Source: Temnothorax longispinosus (Eukaryota > Arthropoda > Insecta > Hymenoptera > Formicidae). Taken from it: a DNA stretch of 64,000 nucleotides. Position 1 is the first letter of the stretch. The number at the start of each line of letters is the position of its first letter. The notes beneath the pieces are model-generated. The model saw nothing but the letters and a program-made list of their open reading frames with translations, was not told the DNA's origin and did not search any database. The translations under genes were made by a program, and so were the position numbers. The stretch lies in NCBI RefSeq assembly GCF_030848805.1, contig NC_092359.1, positions 3,275,001 to 3,339,000 on the forward strand, read 5' to 3'. Shown here piece after piece: positions 10,164 through 21,636 of the stretch.

Positions 10164-10867
10164 TTTTCACTGCCCATGAAATTTCACCTTTATTTTGGTC
10201 TTTGTAATAAGAGACGGCTCTCATTAATTTAGTCGGTGATTAGGATGACTTCCATCAGACTTCAGTTAACTTAACTAGCGATTAATTCAACCGGCAAACC
10301 TGCAAAATTTCTAGTTATACAATTCGTTGTCTAAAATATACGGAGGTTCGATATTGAAAACATGTGAATATGTCTTGGCACAGATTAAAAATTTATGAAT
10401 TAAAACATACTCGACTGTAAATTACAACGAGAAATTATAATTTCTAATTCTTTTATTTATCCGATTTTTATTAAGTTTCGACAGAATTTTTTAACATTTA
10501 TTAATTTCTGTTTTCTTTAATTTTCTTTTAATATTTTTAATTTCTTTAAATACCTTTATAAATATAAATTTTAACTGCATTTTTATTATAACATGTTAAA
10601 CATTTATTATAATGTATATTATAGTATTTTATTATATACATTGCGCAATGAAGATGTTCTCAACATCAATTATATTTTCGATACTGGTATAATTGCTTTT
10701 TAATTTAATTTTATTTTTTAGATATGGATACATACGCTGATTATTAATAAATTATTGTGTTAAATACCAAATAAATAATTTTGACTCGAACTTTGACACG
10801 TAAGAAAGATAAAAAAAAGGCTAGCCACTATCGGTTCTTGTTACGATTGCGTAACAAGTGGATCTCG

Positions 10868-13029
10868 ATGATTACTTTATTGAGGAGAATGACGCACAAT
10901 GGATTTGTGGGCCGTTCCGTCTATATTAATGGGTCCTACGAGGTAAACACATTCGCCAATCGTCTTTTTTGTTATTTCAGAATTTTCTGTTGTCTTCCAA
11001 TTTACTATATTCATTGAAAAAAATCTGGAATATTTTCACTATAATGAATAAAGGACAGTTTATTTTGGTGGCGACTAACGCTTCAAAATCTGAGACAGTT
11101 TGATTTAGAAGATATTCAACATTTAGTTGTATCATTTAAATTGATGTAATAGTTGTATTATTTAATTTTATTAAATTTGTGTTCTCTTGATTTATGTTGA
11201 CTATTTAAAATTAGTAGGCATATGCTTGTGTTGCTCTACATAGTAGAGAAATATTATTGTAATTAAAGAATTTCTTTTCAAGAAAAAAAGTTATAAGTCT
11301 TAAGTTATATGAGTAATGTGACATGTATAGAAAGTTCACATATAAATAGCTATATACATATATTATTTTTTGCAGGAAGCCATAAAAGCGTTAAACCTTA
11401 GTCTACAAAGCAACGCTGCTTATTTGCAATCAGTTAAGAAGCAAGGCGCAAATAATCCTGCAAAATTGAAGGAGACAGAAAAATATTTACTCCGGTAATA
11501 ACGAAGTCATCAGTATTTTAATATTATTAATCTGAATTAAAATTTAAGTAGATTATCTTGCTTATACTTGAATAAAATTTACTTGTTTCTCTTCTCAATT
11601 AAGAAATGCTGCTTAAAAATATATTAAATGTAAATTTTTTTAATTAAAGTTTGATCATTTCAAAAACCCATATTAACTTCAAATCTATTATTACAGGTCT
11701 GGTATCACTTTGGAACAATTAGACAGTTTGTCCGTCATCCATGTGGCTGGTACTAAGGGTAAGGGTACAACGTGTGCGTTTACGGAGGCGATTCTGCGAC
11801 AGCACGGCTTCAGCACGGGCTTCTTCAGCTCGCCGCACCTGGTCTCCGTGCGGGAACGCATTCGGCTAAATGGCGAGCCCATCAGCCAGTCGCACTTTGC
11901 TCGTTCCTTCTGGACCGTGTATCGACGTCTGGAGCAAAAACGAGAACACGAGTCCGACATGCCGACTTACTTCAAGTTCCTGACGATTCTCATGTTCCAC
12001 GTGTTCCTGGAGGCAAATGTTGACGTAGCGATCATCGAGGTTGGAATCGGCGGCGAACTGGATTCCACCAATATCCTGCGGAATCCGGTTTGCGTCGGTG
12101 TGACGAGCCTGGGTCTGGAGCACACTTCGCTACTGGGCGACACTCTGGAAGAGATCGCTCACCAGAAGTCGGGAATCTTCAAACCGCATGCGGCAGCTTT
12201 CACGGTGCAGCAACCGGAGTCAGCGATGCGCGTTCTACAGAAGCGAGCCATAGAGAGAAGATGCCGCGAGTTGCGAGTAGTTTCCACGATCCAAGATCGA
12301 GATTGGAACGATGTTTTCTTGTTGACATCAGGCATCGACGTCAGTGACGTGCTGTATCAGAATGCTTTACTGGCGGTCAGCATGGCACTCGAGTGGATGA
12401 AATTGCGTAGCGACCGGTCCATTGTAAAAGACGAATACATCAATAGTGTTTACAATTCTCTAAGCGGTAAGGATATGTCACAAATCGTTTCTTTAAATAA
12501 ATTCGCGACAGCATTGGCAAACTGCAAATGGCCTGGTCGTACGCAGATTCTGGAGACCAGTGTGGCGGATTTCTTTCTGGATGGTGCTCACACAATCGAG
12601 AGTATCGTTAATTGTGTATTGTGGTTCAAAAGAGTCAGCCGAGAAACCTCCAATAAGTTCCTAATATTCAATACCAGTGGCGACCGGAATTCTCTTAAAT
12701 TATTAAACCTGCTAAAACCATTGAACTTCGATAGAGTTTACTTCGCTCCAAATTATACCGGCGTGACCAGTGTGGAAGATTTATCGAATTACGTGCTAAT
12801 CGACGAGCAGAAAAAGAAATGCAAGAAACACCGCGAGCTGTGGGGCGAGACCGAGAGTTCGATATTGAAGAGTAGCGTTGCTGAAGTGATCTACGACATT
12901 AAGAGGCATGTATCGTCGCGAACAGACAGTCACGATAAAGTAGAAGTACTTGTAACGGGATCCTTACATATGGTTGGCGCGGTATTGGCTATCTTGGATC
13001 CCAACTTGACGATGACCAGTGATTTTTAA
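10868..13029 (+). CDS. FPGS: Folylpolyglutamate synthase (FPGS)
   Basis: Coding exons 10868-10942, 11376-11494 and 11697-13029 (75+119+1333 nt) give 508 residues. The enzyme adds glutamates to folates using ATP, which retains them in cytosol and mitochondria. Visible motifs are the Mur-ligase P-loop VAGTKGKGTT (about residues 83-92), SSPHLVSVRERIR, EVGIGGELDSTNI, the second-domain FNTSGDRNSLK, DGAHTIESI and the terminal VTGSLHMVGAVL, all typical of FPGS. The start is the first in-frame ATG of exon 1, which ends in SYE and splices onto EAIKALN. The leader is short but basic (MITLLRRMTHNGFVGR) and may be mitochondrial. Codons in exon 3 are GC-richer than the flanks. The giant palindrome ends only about 90 bp upstream, so the promoter lies in or beyond it, or an upstream non-coding exon exists. 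It is tail-to-tail with sws. Confidence 0.93.
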
Positions 13030-13447
13030 TGAAATGTAAAATAAGATAAAAATTCGATTTGTGTTAAGATGCTTGTGTAACCATGGCGAAATAATTTGTG
13101 ATGAGAAATACGAGATGTGATAAATATCAATATATAAGCAAGAAACATGATAGGACATTGAAATAGCAAAAAAAAAAAACAACTTTTTTTTACAAATCGT
13201 AGAATTATATTTAACATAATATTAATAGTAACAATAATCGTATTAATTACTTATGTTAAAGCGATACGTATCGCATTGTGGCATAATTTCAGAGCGACGT
13301 TCCCGTGATCATATATTTGCAATAATTGTTTTTGTACTTCGATGTAGGTCGCTCACAGTGCATCCGACTTGTAACGTTATGTGTTTGTGTTGAATTTATT
13401 CCATTGAACGAGTATATACGATATCGCGATAATTGTAAAACAGGTAT
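13030..13447. other. Convergent 3' spacer between FPGS and sws
   Basis: AT-rich 3' UTR sequence of the two converging genes. It holds an A run and T run near 13168-13190 but no exon or recognised element. Confidence 0.5.
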
Positions 13448-16400
13448 TCAAAAAATCTTTGGATGGTACTCTAGTTCTGACTCCGCCTCCGTGTCAGACA
13501 GACTAAGTGAAACGCCAGTTCTTCGTCTCAGGCGATTATCCTCAGGGCTCTGAAATAAATTAAAATAGTTATAATTGTACATTATCGCGAAGGAATTTAA
13601 TACAAATGTTTACTATTTTGTAATACAATATAAAAGGTAAATATATATTTTAACCTTATTTTAAACTGTATTTATAATATACGATGCTTAATCAAAATTT
13701 CAGGTATCTTTCCTATAATTCATAATTGATGCGCAGGGTGATTTTAACAACTAAAATCGACTAGTTTTTTCTAATAAAAAATTAAAATAGAAAAAAGTGA
13801 AGTATATGTCTTCTTGATCAATCTTTATCATTTTTAGTCATACAAAAACTCAGATTAATATAACATAGAAGAATAAAAGATATAACTTGCCTGATCTAAA
13901 ATACCGGCAGTGGGTTCAGACGCGTATCCTACTTCTTGCGCATCTTCTTCCAAGTCCGCCTCGTACTCCTCCAGCTCGTCCGAATCTGAATCTATATCGA
14001 GATCGATGTATCGGCTACCACGCGAAACTTTGCACACCATTTGTGCGAGATCGGTGAAAGTGTATGAAGAGGGTGACTGTTGATTATCCGCTTGATACTT
14101 CGCTCGCAAAGCTCTCGCAATTTCTCGATCCGCGTTGAATCGAGGCAGAACTCCGGCTTTTGATTGACCTTCGAAATACGTTTTCCCTGAAAAAAAATAC
14201 GATTCATTTCAGTCCTACAAATGTGTTTAAATATATGCAATGTTTCATTACTCATTAATAAGAAATTTTCAATATAACATATGCTTTATGATTTCTATTA
14301 GCGTCGATTTACAATTCTTTACAACGGATTTGGGCTTAACATTAAATGTTAACAGACATATTCTCACCGTGTTGGTATCCCACGTCCTTGATCTCGTCGA
14401 AATTGGCAAATTGGAGGGTCTTGTACTTGTCGATCGGCGGCCTGATATACTCGCAATAATCTGAACTCTTCACCTCCTCCAGCTGGCGCACGCAGCTCAC
14501 GTACGCCAGCCTGGACTGGATATCCGGTAGATTTGGCACTTTCACAGGTGTGGCAAATGGATTCCACCGCTTCCACAATAACCACCAACCGGACAACGAG
14601 TCTCCGTAATTCGTTAAGTCTGTGTCGTCCTGTGAGCCGACGTCGATGGCCAGAATGTGATGCGCTCCTTGCCGCAACATTTCGTCAGCTTGAACGGAAA
14701 CAGAGAGAATGCATGAATCGAGAACGTTAACATCAATTCGTTGTCTCTACTTTATAGAAGATTTAACTTATAAAAAAAATATAGAATTTACGTATATTAT
14801 ACATCGTGATTTTGTTCACGGAATTGTATTTTTATTTCTTTTAGATATATCACTTATATATTTCTAGATTTATTTTATATCATGCTGGATTTCTCTAACA
14901 AATTTCAGGAGTATACTGCCTGTACATAAAAGTAAAAGTATCAAGAGATCATTGAGAAATTAAAATCAGGACTAAACGTAAAGGATAGAAAAGACGAATA
15001 CCTGGCACGTTATTAACATAACACCCGTCGACCAAAAGATGCCCATCAAGAGGATCGCAAATCGGAGGAAAGACCCCCGCGATAGTCATACTGCCGCGAA
15101 TATATTTCCATAGTAAACCTAAGCGGACTTAACTATTCAGAATTCGATAACTGCATCTTTTATCAACGGGAGTGAGCTTGACGTTTCTCGTGATTTCATA
15201 ATTTTATTTCAGTAACACTCATAAATAAATCTTCAACATCGTGCCAAGGTAAATATGAAATGATACAGAGTCCAACTAAAATTAGACAGTCAGCGTGTTT
15301 GAATTTCAAAGAAGTACTAGTAACTTGTTGTAAAATAAATACAATCAATACTTTCAGATAAATTGCTAAATTATATAATTTATGTAAACTTTGAGACTTA
15401 AATAAATTTGCTATTAAGATAAAATGTATAAATTCCCAGCGGAACCTCCTAAATAAATTTCATATTATCTTGACACCATTATTAGCGTTATAAATGTTTT
15501 CCTTTAGGTTCTATTGACTGTGCGAAAATTGTAACCGTTTATCAGTGCGATCTGGATTACCTGGAAGGTTATTGACGTACCCGCCGTCGAGAAGGAGATG
15601 GCCATCAACGGGGTCACACATGGGTGGCATATAACCAGACAATGACATCGAGGCCCGAATGTACCGCCACAGCGATCCTAAAGACGACGAATCATTCTCT
15701 TTAATATCCTGCATTTACCCGTATACATTATCTGAAGTACTTCCTGTATTCTTAAGTTGTACTAACCGCAATTAATCAAACTTTCTCTTTCTGTGCGAAT
15801 ATGTGTATGTGTGTGTGTAACGAGAAAGACCAATCATTAATCAAAATTAATTGACTAAAACCGCCACCAACAGTGATGATTAATTAAAAACATGGATTAA
15901 AAAGAATTTTAACAACGGTAAATCTCTTCAGATCAGACATCCATTTAAACGTTCTAGTCACATTAAACATTTTTTTCCAGTTTTGTTTAAAAAAGTTAAT
16001 AGCATATTATGCTTTGCATACGAATTTTTAAATAGTAGTTTTTAATAGATTGAGTAATATCGTATTTTTTTTCGATATCATAATTCATTGTCAGTAGTAA
16101 GCATACAGGAAGTATATGCACATCAATTTATAATTTTTATACATTCGAGTGAAAATAAAAATATGCCTCATTCGCTTTTCTCTTTAAAATCTGCATTAAA
16201 CGGAGAGTACGTCAACAATGGTTATCCAAAAAGCTCACTCCCGCTCGTAAAGCTTCTACTAATGCTAATATGCACAAAATTTAAAACCAAAAAAATCTAC
16301 ATGCCACGACAAAGCTGTTAGTGTGAATCAAGTAAGAACAATTTTTCATGTTTCCATTTTTAATACAGACATCTAAAACCGATTGCTGATTGCAAGTAGT

Positions 16401-19400
16401 TTTAGATATTATCTATAAAATGAAACGCATCTCTTACGTATTTACTTTTTGATTCATCACTTTCATCACTTTGGATATATTGCAAGTATTCTCAATAACA
16501 TATCAAAGCTTCTAGTTATATTTCTGGAAAATTCATTAAATTAAACTTGCAAAATCCTTGAAATCATTAAAAAAAATTATCATATGAATAACAATCTTAT
16601 TTATCGTACAATTTTATATTTAAAAATCAAAAATGCGTGTGAACATCAATGGCTGAATGTACGAAAAGTAAATCAAACTAGAAGCTTTGTCAATTTAGAA
16701 TTAAAAAATGCAAAGTACTATATATTTTTACAGACCGTGTCTATGCGTGCGCATACAGGAGTCCGTGATGTCTGTGGTTATAGTGAAGTATGGGAGCCAC
16801 AAATCCTCTATATATGTGTCGCCGAAAGTCTGCTGTATCGTTTTGTTAAAATCTTTACCGGAGAACATCGAAGTCATCGGATAAGTCAAGTCCATAATCT
16901 GCCGCCACCATTGCGTCATTTGCTGCCAACACACAGAGATATTTTATTTTACATTATTATGAACATTTCACGATTCGACGGTAAGGATTTAAAAGCAATT
17001 ATTAAGATAAGAGAGAAATAAATTTAGATAAAATCTCTATATTTTATAATTTGAAAGAAGACGATTAGAATTAAAGAAGATTATAATTCTACAGATTTAC
17101 ATATTGTGCTTTAGAAATGTGATAAGAGAATCCAAAGTACAGAGCGATAGAAGTCGCGAAATCTATTTTGTCTCACCTTAGACCACTCTCTAGCCTTTTG
17201 TGTGGTAGTGGTAATGTTCTTTTCCATGCACCACAGCGCACCCATAAAGGCGCCGATGCTGACACCACCAACCATATCTATGGGTATACCTGCCTCGATG
17301 ATGGCCTTCACCATGCCCACATGAGCAGCGCCTCTTGCACCACCTCCACCCAGGACGAGACCGACCGACGTGCCGGTCAACCATCGCGCTAGTCTACTGA
17401 AATCGCTGTGTACGTTCGGCTCGGACGTGAGCACTTTGGAGTATAATTCATTCTGCGATACGACATATTTTAGATTAGACTTTAAAGTGTAGTTACACTT
17501 TTCTCTCATTAATATTCGCAAAATAAATTTTTTTTACTAATAACAAATAAAATAAAGTAGATCGTAAGCAATTCAGAATTCCTGGTTCATCGTTACTTAC
17601 AATTCTGTACAGCGATCTTCTGGCGAACATCCGCTTCGGACACTGGATGTGATGATGGCTGGATACCCATGATCTCATGTTCAACCACTGAACGGTGTTC
17701 GTTGGTCGTTGACCATTCTGTTCCTTGTGTAATAGCACCAGTTCTTTCTGCGTTCGCATTACTAGCCGTTCTATCTCACGTTCCGTTCGACCAATCGATG
17801 GCGCTCGATCGCCCAGACCAACGATAAGAATGCAATCAGCCTGTCTCGCGCATCGCTGAGTCCATAGCGTGTAACTCGAATCACATTGATACAAAGAGAT
17901 TCTGTGCTGATCTTCCTGCTGTGCAAGCCAGGAAGTTAATCGGTATTCGTTTGCAGGTTCCATGATGGTCGTTCCTAAAGTCTGTAACAAAAAATAAAAT
18001 TGATGATTAATATGTTATTAATTGTTTCCGAGAAATTAATAGACTTAATATTTAATCATCTTTTTTATTATGAAATGATTAAATTTAAAAAATAATAAAT
18101 AAATTAAAGAGAATTAAGTTATGCTATATGTATAATACGTGAGCGGTGTTAATTTATATCAAGATTAAATATTAGAATAACCAAGATTCGCAATTGCAAT
18201 ACAGTACCTTTCTTACGACATCTGACGTTAAACGAAGACAGGGTCCAATGGCACATAAAGAATGATATAATTCGTAAGTAAAGGAAGTCAATGGTACATC
18301 ATCCGACACCGGCACTATGGCAACAGTCGAAAAGTTTACTTGTGCGGGTCTAGCATCAACCGTTGCTGCGGCTCGTCTGTAAAATAACATTTCTCTAATT
18401 AAAAAATAAATTCGCACTAATAACATTATAAACACAAAACATTTGATTTATGTAACAATAATGATCTGATCAATTGTTTAATATATCGATAATCAATAAT
18501 TATATTTACTGCGTATCATTGCTGCCGTTTTTCGTATGTGCTTGTTGCCAGGTGCCGAGTATGCGATGACCGAGAAGATTGATTAATCTCGTGACGACAA
18601 TTGGATATCTGAGTTTGATCACGTTGAATAAACCTTCCGGTAGCTTCGCCAGCTCGGAATCCCGGACTGCCATGACTGTCGTCGATCTCGGAGTCTGCGT
18701 GACCATCTCTACGATTCCTACCAAATCACCTTTTCCGTATTCTGCTACCGGTTCTTTTTTGCCGTTTTTGTAAGTGATTACCGACCGCAATCGTCCGCTC
18801 AACACAATGAATGTCGAATCCGATTCATCCCCTTGTCTGTAAACGGCCCGTCCGCTTTCAAGGAACAACCAGTCGAGAGCGAAATCCACCTGTCCAAGAA
18901 ACAGTAATATAATTATGCGAATATATTGTTCCAATAAAAACTTGTGCTTCAAGACCAACAAATAATCGACGCGCAGTTTGTTAAGTGGAAAAAAGTATAA
19001 ATTCACACAAAATATTAGGCTACAAAGATTCAACTCAACCGAAGACTTCTCTCTCTTGTAATAATGTATTAGAAATTCCTCTTTTTTAATAAGTTTTTTT
19101 TTCAGATTCTTACCTGTCTCACGAAAGGGCTTAATCTGCGAACGACGGTATGTGCCACGTGCAACACGACTGTAGGTTGTTCCCGCATGACAGCGAAGAA
19201 CGTCAATTTACTGAGCAACGCGATACGGCTAGAATGCTTCGCTCTAATTGTGTAAAAAGATGGTTCGCCGGTTAGCACTGCTAAACCACCGACAATTTCA
19301 CCCTGATGAGCGCTAAACATATGCACTTCTTGGCCTGCGTCTCGACCTTCCGATACGCGTTGGCTTACTATCAGCGAGCCCGAAAGCACGTATACGAGTG

Positions 19401-21636
19401 CGACATCCTATAACGCAATTAAATTTTGGTAATATTTCTGCATTTATAAAAAATAATCCTTTCCTTTTATACGCAACATACAGCTTATATTTGACAAATG
19501 CAAAATGACAAACCTTATGAGATTCTTCTTTCATCAGATAAGTACCAGCCGGCACTTCCCTGATCTCCACTTTGTCTTTGAGCACCGTCTCGTCCTCTAT
19601 GCCAAGTTCACGAACGAACGCGTCAGTGGCTATCTGTACCAGCTGCGCTTCATCCAGCTGTTGTTGCTGTTGCTGCGCCGCTTCGTTGACCTGGCGTTTT
19701 TTACCGGAATAAGTACTTCCCGAATGAGTGGATTCTGGATGTGATCCGTGTGTGGACTGAGACATTGCCGCGTGAGGTGGTGTTGCCCAGTGAGAGTCGC
19801 ATTCTGGTACCATCTCTGCCGAACTTTGATTACCCATTTGCAAGTTTTTCCAATCGACATTGCTCTTCCTGTCAAGTGACAAAGTAATTCCAAATAATTA
19901 GTCTGATTACTTTAACAAAATTTGCTTAATTTATTTAATATATTAAATTAAAGAGATATAATTAATATATTTCAGTTAAAAAATTTCTTACCGTCGGATG
20001 GGCACAGGTTGAGAAATGCTTGAATTAAGTGCATCACGTTGAGAAACGTCGCTGGTATCGTGCACTTCCGACGTACTGTATATACCCTCGACGTTTTGCG
20101 AGGCAAAGTTCTCTCTGGTTCTTGATCGTACCGGCGAACCGGAAAACGGACTCTGTTTCTTCTTGTGCGATCCCTGATTGACTAATTCCGCGGAAAGGCC
20201 GAGATATTGATGCAGAGCAGTGAAGGTAACTCTCTGCAACCGTACCATAATGACCTGGATAACTCGAACAAAGGCATCAGGATAATCTTGAAACACCTGA
20301 AATAATATCAACATTGTTCATGAAATATCAATATTTTATTTTTATATAGTATAACATAATACTGAAAGAGAATATAAGATAGGCATAAATGTATAAAACT
20401 TACTTCTTGAAATGCGCTCATTGGTAACTTTACTACAACAGAATCTTCTACAGCTCTTGCCGATACAGTTTTGTATGTACTTGTATGCCCGGTAAGTACA
20501 TCAGTAAAGCTAAGAAGACTGGTAACGGACTCGCCTGTTTTTACCACTTTTAACGATATTTGAGAGCCATCGGGTCCAGTGATATATACATTGACTAAAC
20601 CCTGCTGTACTATAAATAAGTTCTCGTCGGGGTCTCCGATTTTGAACAATGTACTGCCAGCAGGTAGGGTCATGATTTCCGTGTACTTGCATAATTTCAG
20701 GAATACAGGTTTTTCAAAGTGGCCAAAAACTCTAATACTTTGCAACATGTACAGAGCATCTGGTGGTACTCGCTCGCCAGGCCCCAGATCTTCCTCCAGA
20801 TATTCAGCCGGCGGCTCCAACACCTTGAAATTAAATAATTTGCTTAGATATATATCACATAAACATATATCAATAATCGTTGGTTAATTATCGCGAAATA
20901 TACCTTGAGTTGTTGCGGGGCAGTGTCCTTCTTAAGTTGTAACAATCGACGAGCAAATCTCATGACCGCTCGCCTCTTCTTCCCTTGTCCAGTGGGGTGT
21001 ACCTGACCACCAATGGACTTTACTTTGCGCAACATCTTTCTGCCGTAAAAGAGAACCTTGTCTCTCTTCCTGAACCTCGGCTTCCCAGTGCCCACTCCAA
21101 CAAACTCTTTCACCTCCGGCAAAAATTCTTTGTTCTTCCATTTTCGTACCACGAAGATCGACGCAATTAAAAAAATAAGGAGTAAAATTGTGGCAATGAT
21201 GAAAATCGTCCTCGACGTTTGATATTCCTCTATGAACCTCCCAATCCATCTTGAAAATATGTATGATCCCAGGCTCTCGTTGAACTTATTAAATAATTCT
21301 ATCACCTGTGTTTAACACACATTCTATCATTAATACATCTCAAAAATACATATATTATTTTCCTAAGTAAAAATACAAGATATATTTTTTCCATGTGCTA
21401 TGATCAACGGATAAACAATGGAAAATGTCAACTAAAATCCATTGTTAATTTCTTATTACGCCAGTTAGATTCTTGCTCAAAAAAGAATTCTGATTTTTAT
21501 CATGAAAATTATATTACCGACTAGATTATACAAATTTCAATCTATCCTCAAAAATAAAAAATATTTTATACACGGGATAGATATGAAAGATAATGACATT
21601 TATAATAAATATTCACAAAATAATTACCATCGACAT
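13448..21636 (-). CDS. sws: Swiss cheese / neuropathy target esterase (PNPLA6/7-type lysophospholipase)
   Basis: Fifteen coding exons on the minus strand: 21636-21628, 21305-20904, 20823-20404, 20296-19992, 19868-19514, 19407-19114, 18889-18510, 18376-18208, 17981-17601, 17452-17177, 16922-16736, 15677-15561 (or 15118-15002), 14688-14368, 14186-13891 and 13549-13448. They sum to 4014 nt, about 1337 residues, normal for the family. A single TM helix lies at about 36-56 (FIIATILLLIFLIASIF), then the basic FRKRDKVLFYGRK, three cyclic-nucleotide-binding-like domains, and a patatin domain with GGGGARG (about 940-946), nucleophile Ser970 in GVSIG and catalytic Asp1090 in DGG. The Ser-Asp spacing of 120 matches human NTE. 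The enzyme hydrolyses phosphatidylcholine and lysophosphatidylcholine at the ER; fly mutants show neurodegeneration. The nine-base first coding exon (Met-Ser-Met) is inferred from phase and donor only. The last intron uses a GC donor. Confidence 0.93.
15002..15118 (-). CDS. sws: Alternative sws exon B (catalytic Asp segment, DGC form)
   Basis: A 117-bp open segment flanked by a good acceptor (CCGCTTAG) and donor (GTATTC), with the same entry and exit phases as exon A. It encodes WKYIRGSMTIAGVFPP followed by CDPLDGHLLVDGCYVNNVP. By hand alignment 26 of 39 residues match exon A. It keeps the catalytic Asp but has DGC where patatin-family enzymes have DGG or DGA. Including both exons A and B would keep the frame but duplicate the active-site strand, so mutually exclusive use is the likeliest reading. 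Confidence 0.8.
15561..15677 (-). CDS. sws: Alternative sws exon A (catalytic Asp segment, DGG form)
   Basis: A 117-bp exon with acceptor TCTTTAG and donor GTAATC. It encodes WRYIRASMSLSGYMPP followed by CDPVDGHLLLDGGYVNNLP, the canonical NTE active-site segment. It has the same length and phase as exon B, which lies 442 bp downstream in gene direction. This copy is used in the main model. Confidence 0.9.

Larger units (their letters stand above)
5986..10778. mobile_element. Giant composite palindrome (foldback element), 4.8 kb
   Basis: The left arm (about 5986-8182) and right arm (about 8671-10778) are imperfect reverse complements. Matching pairs include the outer ends (TTATTTATTTGGTAT at 5986-6000 against ATACCAAATAAATAA at 10764-10778), a region of about 130 bp at 6000-6190 against 10580-10760, 6700-6840 against 9880-10045, and 7000-7480 against 9330-9690. 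The loop (8183-8670) contains three further side-by-side hairpins. The arms differ by substitutions and indels, and the right arm holds at least two blocks the left lacks (about 10068-10163 and 10218-10420). No transposase domain was found. This fits a foldback-type element or an inverted duplication repeatedly invaded by MITEs. It separates RNF14 from FPGS. Confidence 0.85.

Noticed and set aside
10781..10867. Upstream extension of the FPGS first exon
   Set aside because: The frame is open upstream but contains no ATG before 10868 and runs into the palindrome end, so ATG at 10868 was preferred.
11691..12347. Alternative-frame and antisense open frames over FPGS exon 3
   Set aside because: They are shadows of the GC-richer FPGS coding exon, which has all family motifs in its own frame.
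21300..21310. GTG start at the beginning of sws exon 2
   Set aside because: GTG is preceded by a good splice acceptor (AACACAG), so it is an internal codon and not an initiator.
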